This document shows, piece after piece, positions 1 to 8,795 of a stretch of DNA of 64,000 nucleotides. The notes below the pieces were generated by a model. It was not told the DNA's origin and made no database searches. It saw nothing but the letters and a program-made list of their open reading frames with translations. This stretch comes from Flavobacterium poyangense. GTDB taxonomy: Bacteria > Bacteroidota > Bacteroidia > Flavobacteriales > Flavobacteriaceae. The position numbers and the translations under genes were made by a program. The stretch's first letter is position 1; each line of letters opens with the position of its first letter. Location of the stretch: the NCBI RefSeq assembly GCF_011751075.1, contig NZ_JAALLN010000011.1:62001-126000 (forward strand), read 5' to 3'.

Positions 1-367
1 TCATATTAAAAACAGATTTCAAATTAACATCAATTACCTGATCGAAATCAGCTTCAGACATACGCATTAACAAATTATCTTTTGTAATTCCGGCGTTGTT
101 AATTAAAATATCTACCGTTCCGAAATCAGCCAAAACGGCTTCAACAAAAGCTTGTGCCTCATTAAAATCAGCTGCATTAGATTGATATCCTTTGGCTTTC
201 ACTCCTAAACCGATCAATTCAGCTTCTAAAGCTTCTGCTGAAGCTACAGATGAGCTGTATGTAAAGGCTACATTTGCGCCATGTTTAGCAAAAACTTCTG
301 CAATTCCTCTTCCAATTCCACGGCTAGCGCCTGTAATGATGGCTACTTTTCCTTCTAGTAATTTCAT
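1..367 (-). CDS. fabG: 3-oxoacyl-ACP reductase FabG (partial, C-terminus outside window)
   Basis: This is the first 122 residues of a short-chain dehydrogenase, cut by the left window edge. The protein starts MKLLEGKVAIITGASRGIG, so the NADP(H)-binding TGxxxGIG motif lies at about residues 13-19. The NNAG motif follows near residue 91. The downstream stretch on the decay towards the catalytic Ser-Tyr-Lys is missing. FabG reduces 3-oxoacyl-ACP in the fatty acid elongation cycle in the cytoplasm. The start follows directly from the first Met before the Rossmann motif. The close match to FabG rather than to a generic SDR is a family judgement from the N-terminal half only. Confidence 0.88.
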   Translation of the reverse strand, partial: MKLLEGKVAIITGASRGIGRGIAEVFAKHGANVAFTYSSSVASAEALEAELIGLGVKAKGYQSNAADFNEAQAFVEAVLADFGTVDILINNAGITKDNLLMRMSEADFDQVIDVNLKSVFNM

Positions 368-583
368 ATTCAAAATTAAATTTAATATTTATTTGTAGCT
401 GTCCCGGCAATGCATTTCTTGTTCCTATTTTTAAGATGAGGAATAGAAAAAGAATTTTTATTTCTGCCGGAGCTATAAATGACTTGTCAAATATATGATA
501 ATTCCCTTTTTAAAAAAATAACAATCGAATAATTTATAGCTATCATATAAAAAGAGCTTTCTTGTTTTGTTTAAACTGAAAAA

Positions 584-602
584 GCAACTCAAATTGAGTT
601 GC
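584..602 (-). terminator. Rho-independent terminator on the minus strand
   Basis: A perfect inverted repeat (GCAACTCAA/TTGAGTTGC) is followed on the minus strand by TTTTTC. It sits downstream of the small leader-peptide gene at 730-870 and before fabG, so it would end that short transcript. Confidence 0.7.
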
Positions 603-729
603 CCATTCAAAATAAAAAAAAATAAAAAAAAACATAGTGCTTGATCTGTAAAAGCATTTTATCTGCTTTTTCAAAATAGGATCAAAGCATTCATAATTGT
701 GGTATATTTTAATTAAGGGTTTAGATTGG

Positions 730-870
730 TTAATTCCTAATTATTACAAACTTAACAGTATTAAAAAGCATGCATTTTGGTTGAGCTACATTCCAGGCTA
801 TGATGCTTTTTTGCTCTTTGTTAGAAAGCATTTCTGTTTTTTCTAAGTTTAAAATTGTTTTTAGGTTCAT
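730..870 (-). CDS. Small bacteriocin-like leader peptide (46 aa)
   Basis: The 46-residue product begins MNLKTILNLEKTEMLSNKEQ and continues KSIIAWNV. This matches the leader pattern of many small Flavobacterium peptides, roughly LKxILNLEGxxxLSKxEQKSINGG, normally cut by a C39-type peptidase transporter after the GG. Here the expected double glycine is replaced by I-A, and the remainder is short with one Cys (residue 33). The gene lies between two minus-strand terminators (958-985 upstream, 584-602 downstream), so it has its own small transcription unit. No export or modification gene is next to it. The leader resemblance is seen directly; a role as a secreted peptide is inference, and it may be a decayed copy. 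Confidence 0.5.
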   Translation of the reverse strand: MNLKTILNLEKTEMLSNKEQKSIIAWNVAQPKCMLFNTVKFVIIRN

Positions 871-957
871 AAATAGATATTGGGATATTTTTTATGTTCA
901 CGTAATTTATTTTATTGATTTTTAGCAATTTTATTTAGATCTAAAAATGGGTCTTTA

Positions 958-985
958 AAAAGGCAGCTCAATTGAAGCTGCCTTT
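958..985 (-). terminator. Rho-independent terminator ending the SusCD operon
   Basis: The perfect inverted repeat AAAGGCAGCT-TCAATTGA-GCTGCCTTT is followed on the minus strand by a T run. It lies just after the stop codon of the DUF4302 gene at 996, the last gene of the SusC/SusD operon. Confidence 0.85.
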
Positions 986-995
986 ATAATAACTG

Positions 996-2342
996 TTACA
1001 ACTGATAAGTTGTCATTCTAAAACTGCTAGCCGCACTTGTTAAGGTGTAGATAGTATTACTGAATGTAATTCTAAAATTCTCTTTTTTAAGATAAAGTCC
1101 TGCAGGATTCATAAATTCATCATCGATGGCTTTTAAAAATGCCGGAGCCGGGATAAATGAACTTGTGTCTTCCCAAGAAGTATGATGCAGAATTACTTTT
1201 TTATTTGCTGCATCTTCAGTTAGTGTAAAATTATGGTATATAGTTGGTTTTCCGCCGCTAAAACGGTATTCTATATAATTTCCGAATGCAGAATTAAAGA
1301 AAACCTGTATTCTGGTAATTCTTTGATTTGCAGGTAATGTTGCGTTTGCCTGATCAAGTAAAGATTTAAAATAATTTGAAGTCGTAGGAGCTGTGTATAA
1401 GTTTGCTGTAATAAAGCTTATCACTTTTTGAGGCTTTCCGTTCAATATATCTTTATAATCATCTGTCAATACTGGAGGTACGGTTGTAAATCTAACAGAT
1501 GCAGTAACTCCACCAGTTCCTGTAGCAGTAAAGCTTTCATTTGCGCTATTGTATACGAAATTTGTTAATTGTTGATTTCCTACTTTTAATGGAGGGCTTA
1601 CCACAATACCATTTGGGGTATATCCTATTCCCATATCAATAACTTCTGAAGATCCCGGATCTATAGCCTCTGAAGAGGAGAAGCGAGAGGCAGGATTAAA
1701 ACCGAAATCATACTTTTTAACAGTGGTTCCGTCATTCACTTCAAGTACTCTAAATAAAGGACTTGTTATTCCCCCTACCAGATTTTTTTCTGTTATTGTA
1801 TTCTTAGACAAGTCAGCCCAATCCTGTGCAGTTGCTTTTACAAAACGAATATCTCTAACCAATCTGTTGCTTTTGAAAAGGATTTCTCCATTTTCTTGTC
1901 CATAGTATAAAAACTGGAAATCGCCTAAGTACCCTTTACCTCTTAAGGCAGCAGTAGGGTAATTGTTAGAGTCTGATAAAAGGTGTATTCTGTTGTTGGT
2001 AGTAAATACAACACTTACGGTACTTCCCAGCACAACATCGAACTGGCTTTCGTGGATACTTGTATCAGCATCAAAATCGGATGCCATTTCTACTTTTCCG
2101 TCAGCTTTAAATTTGAACAAGTGGGTAAAACCTCCTAATTGCGTGTCGTCTGTGAAATACACCGCTTTCCATCCAAATTCTGAAGAAAGCAATGCTGTTC
2201 TCAACTCACTTTTCTGTTCATTTAATCGTTCGGCGGGAGTTTTGTCAAACAATTTTTCCGCATCTGTATTATTGGTACAAGCACCCAAAGACATTGCTAA
2301 AAAAGCAAACATCGAATACTTAAATATATTTTTTAGTTTCAT
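996..2342 (-). CDS. DUF4302 domain lipoprotein of the SusCD locus
   Basis: The 448-residue protein has a type II signal peptide with lipobox LGAC (Cys22), so it should be lipidated and carried to the outer membrane. The rest resembles DUF4302 proteins, which in Bacteroidota are encoded at the ends of SusC/SusD loci together with a zinc metallohydrolase lipoprotein. The early DKTPAERLNEQKSELRTALL stretch followed by GWKAVYF is typical of this group. It is the last gene of the operon, 35 bases after the metallohydrolase gene, and is followed by a terminator. Its biochemical role is unknown. A part in surface capture of the same ligand as SusD is inferred from context. Confidence 0.8.
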   Translation of the reverse strand: MKLKNIFKYSMFAFLAMSLGACTNNTDAEKLFDKTPAERLNEQKSELRTALLSSEFGWKAVYFTDDTQLGGFTHLFKFKADGKVEMASDFDADTSIHESQFDVVLGSTVSVVFTTNNRIHLLSDSNNYPTAALRGKGYLGDFQFLYYGQENGEILFKSNRLVRDIRFVKATAQDWADLSKNTITEKNLVGGITSPLFRVLEVNDGTTVKKYDFGFNPASRFSSSEAIDPGSSEVIDMGIGYTPNGIVVSPPLKVGNQQLTNFVYNSANESFTATGTGGVTASVRFTTVPPVLTDDYKDILNGKPQKVISFITANLYTAPTTSNYFKSLLDQANATLPANQRITRIQVFFNSAFGNYIEYRFSGGKPTIYHNFTLTEDAANKKVILHHTSWEDTSSFIPAPAFLKAIDDEFMNPAGLYLKKENFRITFSNTIYTLTSAASSFRMTTYQL

Positions 2343-2377
2343 AATATTACTATGTTTAATTATACATTAACGAATAC

Positions 2378-3238
2378 TTAGTTGTTTACGACATTGGTTG
2401 TGTTTCTCTGTGCCGCATCTCTTAAAGCATAAAAGTCAATTCCAAAAGCATCTCTGTAATACTGTACTACGATTGCTTCTTTTCTTTGCAGTTTTGCTAC
2501 TCCGTCAGCACTCGTAATACTGGCGAGAAGAGCTGCATACTCCTCTTTTGAACTGGTTAATATAATAGAAGCAGTTTCAGCAAAATCTTCGGTGATATTG
2601 TTTCTTGCGTAGTTTGTAACAAAACCTAGATTTCTTGAAGTTTGAAGCACTTCTAAATGCCATGTTCCGGTATAATCCCCCGGAGTGATTTTTTGCCAAG
2701 CCTGTTCATCAAAAGGTTTATTTTGATTTAGGATGTGCACATATTCGTGTTGAATGGTGTGAATAAACTCGGTTACATTTGCACGATCTTTTCTGTCCAG
2801 ATAATCTACTTCAAAAAGTGTAATTCTTTGACCGGAATCTGCAATCCCCAGTGTTCTTGTTCCATTTGAGTTTGAATTTACTCCTCCAACCAAAAGGATT
2901 TCCCTTGGGGCCAAAAGTTTTACAAAATCAGCACCACCAATTTCTGTATAACTATCGATCCAGATTTGTTTCACGATATTTAACGCAGGCTGAACTTTGT
3001 CTACCAATGGAGGAAAAAGAAATCTGTTATTATCTACTTTATTCTGATCCCATTTGTACTGTGCATTAATATTATAAGGATTCAGGTAATTGGTTGATAT
3101 CCATTTATCCAGTTCTGTTTTTGCAGGTTGAGAAAAATCTAGCTGACTTTCTTTTGGCTGATCTTCATGAGCACAAGCTGTAAAAGTTAAAACTCCTGCA
3201 ACAAGTATCATTGTTCTATATTGTTTTAATATTTTCAT
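2378..3238 (-). CDS. Substrate-import-associated zinc metallohydrolase lipoprotein
   Basis: The 286-residue protein has a lipobox ending in FTAC (Cys22) and a zincin motif HEYVH at residues 164-168. A further acidic stretch, ITEDFAET near residues 215-222, could give the third zinc ligand. This matches the family of HExxH lipoproteins encoded with TonB-linked SusC/SusD pairs (TIGR04549-type). The gene lies 24 bases after susD and 35 bases before the DUF4302 gene, so all are one operon. It probably hydrolyses a peptide-like or other bound substrate at the outer membrane before import, but the substrate cannot be read from the sequence. Confidence 0.82.
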   Translation of the reverse strand: MKILKQYRTMILVAGVLTFTACAHEDQPKESQLDFSQPAKTELDKWISTNYLNPYNINAQYKWDQNKVDNNRFLFPPLVDKVQPALNIVKQIWIDSYTEIGGADFVKLLAPREILLVGGVNSNSNGTRTLGIADSGQRITLFEVDYLDRKDRANVTEFIHTIQHEYVHILNQNKPFDEQAWQKITPGDYTGTWHLEVLQTSRNLGFVTNYARNNITEDFAETASIILTSSKEEYAALLASITSADGVAKLQRKEAIVVQYYRDAFGIDFYALRDAAQRNTTNVVNN

Positions 3239-3262
3239 AGTATCTTAAATTTATTAAAAAAA

Positions 3263-4750
3263 TTATCTAGGATTTTTTTCTACACCATAATTCGATGCGC
3301 TTAATGGTATTTGCAATGCTCTTCGTTTATCGTCTTTAACCAAAGTGTTGAGAGGTTTACCTAAGTCGTCACGGGTTACAACGATGTTAAAACGTTTCAC
3401 ATCAAACCATCTAAGTCCTTCATGAACAAAGTCTCTTCTGCGGGCTTCTGTCAATGCTTTTACATAAGAAGTCTGTACCGGAGTCATGGTGTAATATGGA
3501 GTTAATTCATCTGTAATTACAGGGTATCCGGCTACTACACTGGCCTCAGTTAGTTTATCTGTTGAAGGATTATATCCGGCTGTTCTTGTTCCTAAAAAGT
3601 ATTCTAATTCTGTATTAGCTTCTGCAATTCTGTTTTTCATTACAAGCGCCTCGATACGGTTTAAGTAGAACTCATCATTAGACAAAAGTACAATTCCGCA
3701 ATAAGCAATTCCAATATTTGCTGTTAGATTGGTGTATTTAAAATACTCTTCAAATTTTGGTGTAAATAAAGTACTACTGCTGTTGTAGCTATAAAAATCA
3801 AAAATCCATGCTTTTCCAAACGGGTTTGTTCCGTTAAAAAGTGCTCTGTGTTTCTCATCAGTCAGGTAATAATTGCTACCACTAGCTGATCTTCCCACTA
3901 ATGTATTTGGAGATCCAATCAATAAATTTGCTGTGTAAGAAGATTTTCCGTATTCAATAAATTGAACATCCGGTGCTAAACTTGATAAGGTTGCATAATC
4001 TTTTAATTTTCCAACCGGTTTTGATCCTAATCCTTCTGAAACAGCAAGTACTTTGTCCCAATCTCCTTTTATCAAATAAAAACGGCTGGCGAATGCTTTG
4101 GCAGCGTCTTTATTGAAATGGAATTTTGGTTCTTTATAATTATTCGTCACATATTTCAACCCTTCTTCTATATCTTTTTGAATAAAATCAAAAACTTCCT
4201 GTACACTATTTCTTTTATAACTTTTTAGTAACTCTGTTTCAGGTTCTGTTACGTAAGGTATTCCTAGATCTGTAGCGGCAGTAGCCGGGTTGTATCGGTT
4301 TGACCAAAATGTAACCAACATAAAATGAGAGTAGGCTCTTGCTAGTAGCGCTTCTCCTTTCTGAGGATTCAAACTAGTCGGATTTCCTAATTGATTGATT
4401 GAAGTTAAAGCCTGATTGGCATGTGCAATAGCTCTGTAGCAAGCATCCCAATAAAAAGCCTGAGTGTCGATATTGGTTTCATCCTGCATTTCCCAATAGT
4501 AACTTTGTCTGCTTTTTACAGAAGCATTGTTTAATTCAGCATCAGCAACGTTATCAGACATTGTTTCTCCCAAATCCATATAAGAAGCCAATGGGTATGC
4601 ATTTACCAATAACTCTGATATTTTTTCAGGTGTATCTATTTGAGTTCTGTTGTCCGGTACCTCTGATAAAAAGTCATCACAGCTACTAACACTTATGAGT
4701 AGGAATAACGCAAAGGTTATTTTTATATATTTTATATTTTTCATAATCAA
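3263..4750 (-). CDS. SusD/RagB family outer-membrane lipoprotein
   Basis: The 495-residue protein has the lipobox VSSC with Cys24, followed by DDF, an acidic stretch like the surface-export signal of Bacteroidota lipoproteins. The body shows SusD landmarks: an N-terminal DNRTQIDTPEKISELL segment, TPR-like helices (ARAYSHFMLVTFWSNRY near residue 137) and a C-terminal RRDFVHEGLRWFDVKR motif. SusD proteins cap the SusC channel and bind the ligand at the cell surface. The start could be Met1 or Met3. The gene begins five bases after susC ends. The ligand class cannot be told from the sequence. Confidence 0.93.
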   Translation of the reverse strand: MIMKNIKYIKITFALFLLISVSSCDDFLSEVPDNRTQIDTPEKISELLVNAYPLASYMDLGETMSDNVADAELNNASVKSRQSYYWEMQDETNIDTQAFYWDACYRAIAHANQALTSINQLGNPTSLNPQKGEALLARAYSHFMLVTFWSNRYNPATAATDLGIPYVTEPETELLKSYKRNSVQEVFDFIQKDIEEGLKYVTNNYKEPKFHFNKDAAKAFASRFYLIKGDWDKVLAVSEGLGSKPVGKLKDYATLSSLAPDVQFIEYGKSSYTANLLIGSPNTLVGRSASGSNYYLTDEKHRALFNGTNPFGKAWIFDFYSYNSSSTLFTPKFEEYFKYTNLTANIGIAYCGIVLLSNDEFYLNRIEALVMKNRIAEANTELEYFLGTRTAGYNPSTDKLTEASVVAGYPVITDELTPYYTMTPVQTSYVKALTEARRRDFVHEGLRWFDVKRFNIVVTRDDLGKPLNTLVKDDKRRALQIPLSASNYGVEKNPR

Positions 4751-4755
4751 CTATA

Positions 4756-7700
4756 TTAAAATGAAAGGTTTAAAGTAAAACTGTATTGTGTTGTAATTGG
4801 GAAAGCTACACCTCCTGTGTTACGGAACTCAGGATCTTGCCCATTTAACCTCTTATCAGAATAGATTAACCAAGGGTTAACTGCTGAACCTTTTAATGTG
4901 AAAGTACTTACACCTAATTTCTTTTTGAAATCATTTGGAAATTCCCAGCTAAGTGATACATTTTTTAGTCTTACAAAATCACCATCTGCAATTCTCACAT
5001 CAGAATAATTATAGGTATTATAAGCGCGTCCAAGTGTGTTTGTTCCTCCGTAATTTGTTATTAAACGTTTGTCAGCAATAACCGGAACGTTTGTAGAATT
5101 TTCATCACCAGGATTGATCCAACGGTTGGTGAAATCCTTTGTAAATACAGTTAAATCATCATATTGACTGCTAAAAGCTGGATTCAAACGAACTTTATTT
5201 CCTCCTGATCCAACGAAAAATACATATAACGACCAGCTTTTGTAAGTAAAGGTATTGGCTAAACCAATTGATTTATTTGGCTCTATTGAACCTTCATATT
5301 TCAAATATTTAGTAACATTTTCAGTATCCTGGAAGTTAGCTCCCGTTACTTTATCGTCTTCGCCATCCTGCATAATGAACGTTGGTAATCCTTGATTGTT
5401 CAACCCTGTAAATTGGTAAGAATAGATTGAGTTTCTAGGACGTCCGATAGCATTTCCTCCATTTCCATCAACTAAATCAAATGCTGTTGGTTGATTTTCT
5501 AATTTTGTGATTTTTTGATTAAATACAGAGAAATTAAGCGTTGTTGACCATTTGAAATTTTTTGTTGCTATGTTTTGAGTAGTAAAACCAATTTCAATAC
5601 CTTTTGTTTCCATGTTTGCATTATTTCCTTGTTTGATTTTTTGTCCTCCAATTGCTGAAGTCACTACAAAATCAACTAAGTCAAATGCTTTACGGCTATA
5701 TACGTCTGTTGTAAACTGAACTCTGTTGTTAAACATTCCTAAATCAACACCAATGTTGGTTTCGTATTGTTTCTCCCATGTTAAATCAGAGTTTTGTAGT
5801 TGATCAATTTCAATTCCGGTTTCTCTGTCCGGGATTCCTAAACGGTCTGTAATAAAACTTCTGTAAATAGCTAAAGAGTTAGTAGCAGGACCCGCTGTTG
5901 CAGTAAGACCGTAAGATGCTCTTAACGCCAGGTTGTTAATTGACGATACATCTTTCATGAATTTTTCTTCAGTAACATTCCATTTTCCACTAAAAGTATA
6001 AGTTGGAAGCCATCTTCCTGAGCCGCTATTTCCTTGTCTGTTTGATCCGTCATAACGACCTGTAATCGATCCCGTATAACGACGGTCATACGTATATCCT
6101 ACTTTACCAAAGAAACCTACAGTTCTCTCTCTTTCAGCATTTAAACCATAGTAAGAGTTTCCTTCATTGATGATTTTTTCAATAAGTTTTGGGTCAGTAA
6201 AAGCGGTTAGTCCTCTGTCGTATTGAAGACCTGCAGCAGTAAAATTATCACTGTTTCTATCCAAAGATCTTAACTCCGTACCGAAAAAGCCTTCTAACTC
6301 GTGTTTTTCGTTCAAGGTGTTTCTATACGTCACACTGTTTCTGATGTTGTAAGAAGTCAGGTCGTTGGTGAATTTTCTTAAAAATCCTCCATTAGGCAAT
6401 ACTGAAATTGGTTGTGCTGTTAAATCATTCGGATCTTTATACAAAAAGATATTAGCATCTCTAACAATGGTGTTTGCTCCATCTGCACCATATTCTGTAC
6501 CGGCTTTGTAAGCTCCTACTACGTTTGAATTCTCATAAATTTTGTGCTCTCTTGAGGTATTAGCATAACGTGCTGAACCGGTAAGATTGTAGCTTAAATT
6601 TTTGTTGATTTTGTAATCTAAATCCAATTGGAAACGGATGTCTTTTACTTTAATCTCTAAAACATTATTTTGCAATTCGTTAATAATGTTCATTGGAGCC
6701 CAGTTGTTTCTGTAGTACTCCAATCCTCCTGCGTCATTGTAAGGACGAAGTGTTCTGCTGGTACTTAAAACATAGTTGAACGGGTTGATGTCAAAATCTC
6801 TGGTTACGTTACCAAATACAACATCTTGTTGGCTTTCGTAACTTCCCGGAGCCGTTTGGTCACGAACAGAAGCTAAAGTAGATAAGGTTACATTTAATTT
6901 GTCGTTTACATAAAAAGTTCCTTTAATATTTGAAGACAATTGTTTTACATTGTCTGCAAGCGTCCATCCCGGATCAGAATAGAAGCCCAATGAGGCATAA
7001 AGAGTATTGTTTTTTCCACCGCCTGAAAAACTTAAAGAGTGATTTTGTGTAATAGATGGTCTGAATAAAACATTGAACCAGTCTGTGTTGGCTAATTCAT
7101 ATTTTTTCAAAAATTGATTTATATAAGGTTGTTCGTTTTTAACACCAAACTGTCCGTTTGATGTGTTGTAACGGTTAATTTCTTTTGATAGAATATTATA
7201 TGCTCCTCCATATCTGCCTTGAAGAGTCGATGGCATATCAAGAAATCCTTTTTGTTCCATTTCTTTAAAAACACTCATAGATTCCTGAGAATTTAAGATA
7301 TCGTATTGTGTATAACTTGGAACTGTTCTAACAGTGTTTTCAACAGAATAACTCACTTTTAAAGGAGAATCTCTACGTCCTTGTTTAGTGGTTACAACTA
7401 CAACTCCGTTTAACGATCTTGAACCGTAGATAGATGTAGCCGATGCATCTTTAAGAATTTCAATGCTTTGTATGTCATTTGAATTTAATCCTGCAACAGC
7501 AGAACTCAATAAAGTTTCAGAATTTCCTGAAGCTAAATCTGCAAATGAAATATTGATAATATCTTCTTGTACTACACCATCAATTACCCATAATGGTTTT
7601 GTATCACCAAAAATAGAAGAAGATCCACGAACTGTAATTTTAGGAGCAGTACCAAATGTTCCTGTAACGTTTTGAACGGTTACCCCTGCCGCTTTTCCTT

Positions 7701-8481
7701 CGATCATTCTACTGATATCTACAACACCATCTACTTTTAACTCAGCGCCTGAAATTTTACTGATGGCTCCAGTAAATGTTCTTTTTGAAGTTTTTTCGTA
7801 ACCGGTAGTTACCACAACTTCTTTTAAGTTTTGTCCCGACTCATTCAAAACAATTGTAGGGGTAGTATTCTCTATTCCAATTTCTTTAGTCTCCATACCA
7901 ACATAAGAAATTACTAATGCCGTGCTATTTGCTGGCATCTCAATAGAGAAATTACCATCATAATCCGTTAATACAGCAATTTTTGTTCCCTTAGCCAAGA
8001 CTGTTGCTCCAGGTAATGGAAGCCCATTGTTATCTATAACTTTACCTTTAATGATTGGTCCCGGAACTAAAACATCAAATAAGGAAACCGGATTTTCTGC
8101 ACCCGAAAAAATATTTTTGCTGCTTTTTTGCAATATAATCTGATTGCTAATTTCAGCATAAGAAATATTTAAGGGTTCCAGAATTCTCGACAAAATTGCC
8201 GATAAAGTCTCGTCATTTGCCTCTATACTAACTCTCTGGTTTAGTTGCGTTATTCTTGAATTATAAGAAAACTTAACCTGTGCCGATTTAGCAAGTTTAG
8301 ACAAAGTGTTATCCAAAGTTAAATTTTCAACTGTAATTGTAACTTTGGTGTCTAGTTTCTTTTGTCCATTTATATCGTTTGCCATAGCAACACTTGAAAA
8401 TATAAGTGCTAAGACAAACTGAAATAGTGTTATTTTCATGATTCGATGGAGTAATCGTTGTTTAACAACTGGTTTTTTCAT
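4756..8481 (-). CDS. SusC/RagA family TonB-linked outer-membrane transporter with STN signalling domain
   Basis: The 1241-residue protein has, in order, a signal peptide, an STN (secretin/TonB short N-terminal) domain at about 41-121, a carboxypeptidase-regulatory-like beta domain at about 144-210, a TonB plug at about 230-345 (VVVVTTKQG at its end) and a long beta-barrel ending in an aromatic strand (SFTLNLSF). The STN domain normally contacts the periplasmic part of a FecR anti-sigma factor, and the fecR-like gene lies directly upstream. The protein therefore likely both imports the ligand with SusD and reports its presence. A 314-base leader with a hairpin separates it from fecR. Confidence 0.95.
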   Translation of the reverse strand: MKKPVVKQRLLHRIMKITLFQFVLALIFSSVAMANDINGQKKLDTKVTITVENLTLDNTLSKLAKSAQVKFSYNSRITQLNQRVSIEANDETLSAILSRILEPLNISYAEISNQIILQKSSKNIFSGAENPVSLFDVLVPGPIIKGKVIDNNGLPLPGATVLAKGTKIAVLTDYDGNFSIEMPANSTALVISYVGMETKEIGIENTTPTIVLNESGQNLKEVVVTTGYEKTSKRTFTGAISKISGAELKVDGVVDISRMIEGKAAGVTVQNVTGTFGTAPKITVRGSSSIFGDTKPLWVIDGVVQEDIINISFADLASGNSETLLSSAVAGLNSNDIQSIEILKDASATSIYGSRSLNGVVVVTTKQGRRDSPLKVSYSVENTVRTVPSYTQYDILNSQESMSVFKEMEQKGFLDMPSTLQGRYGGAYNILSKEINRYNTSNGQFGVKNEQPYINQFLKKYELANTDWFNVLFRPSITQNHSLSFSGGGKNNTLYASLGFYSDPGWTLADNVKQLSSNIKGTFYVNDKLNVTLSTLASVRDQTAPGSYESQQDVVFGNVTRDFDINPFNYVLSTSRTLRPYNDAGGLEYYRNNWAPMNIINELQNNVLEIKVKDIRFQLDLDYKINKNLSYNLTGSARYANTSREHKIYENSNVVGAYKAGTEYGADGANTIVRDANIFLYKDPNDLTAQPISVLPNGGFLRKFTNDLTSYNIRNSVTYRNTLNEKHELEGFFGTELRSLDRNSDNFTAAGLQYDRGLTAFTDPKLIEKIINEGNSYYGLNAERERTVGFFGKVGYTYDRRYTGSITGRYDGSNRQGNSGSGRWLPTYTFSGKWNVTEEKFMKDVSSINNLALRASYGLTATAGPATNSLAIYRSFITDRLGIPDRETGIEIDQLQNSDLTWEKQYETNIGVDLGMFNNRVQFTTDVYSRKAFDLVDFVVTSAIGGQKIKQGNNANMETKGIEIGFTTQNIATKNFKWSTTLNFSVFNQKITKLENQPTAFDLVDGNGGNAIGRPRNSIYSYQFTGLNNQGLPTFIMQDGEDDKVTGANFQDTENVTKYLKYEGSIEPNKSIGLANTFTYKSWSLYVFFVGSGGNKVRLNPAFSSQYDDLTVFTKDFTNRWINPGDENSTNVPVIADKRLITNYGGTNTLGRAYNTYNYSDVRIADGDFVRLKNVSLSWEFPNDFKKKLGVSTFTLKGSAVNPWLIYSDKRLNGQDPEFRNTGGVAFPITTQYSFTLNLSF

Positions 8482-8570
8482 AATTTTGGTGTGTTTTGAT
8501 TAATACTGTTTCGTGCGTATTCTAAGAAACGACTGAATTATTCTTTACAGAGAACAATTCAACTTTAATG

Positions 8571-8603
8571 AAGTGTCGATAATGTTACAGCATTTCGACA
8601 CTT
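8571..8603. promoter_or_regulatory. Hairpin in the leader upstream of susC
   Basis: The arms AAGTGTCGA and TCGACACTT are perfect complements, and inner bases (AATG/CATT) extend the stem. It lies between fecR and susC, about 90 bases before the susC start. A T run follows only on the plus strand, so on the susC transcript it is a hairpin without a terminator tail. It could be an operator, an mRNA structure, or the end of an antisense transcript. The rest of 8482-8795 is T/A-rich with no gene that I can see. Confidence 0.4.
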
Positions 8604-8795
8604 TTTTGCATTCTACTATTTACATAGGCATTTTTTTGTTTTTGGTTGGTTTTTGGTTATTTTATTTTGGTTTTGGTTGTTTTTTTAATTTGCTGTATTT
8701 TTTAAAGAAATGTTTTATATAAAATTATTTTTAAATGAGATTATACATCAAAATTTATTTTGCGGAAGCCGTGAAGACCCTAACACAAAAAAAGC

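Noticed and set aside
371..378. TAATTTTG on the minus strand as fabG promoter
   Set aside because: It ends four bases before the ATG, so the transcript start would fall inside the start codon; the match alone is weak in AT-rich DNA.
1963..2370. Open frame of 135 codons on the plus strand
   Set aside because: It lies fully opposite the DUF4302 lipoprotein gene, has no family resemblance, and is explained by codon bias of the real gene.
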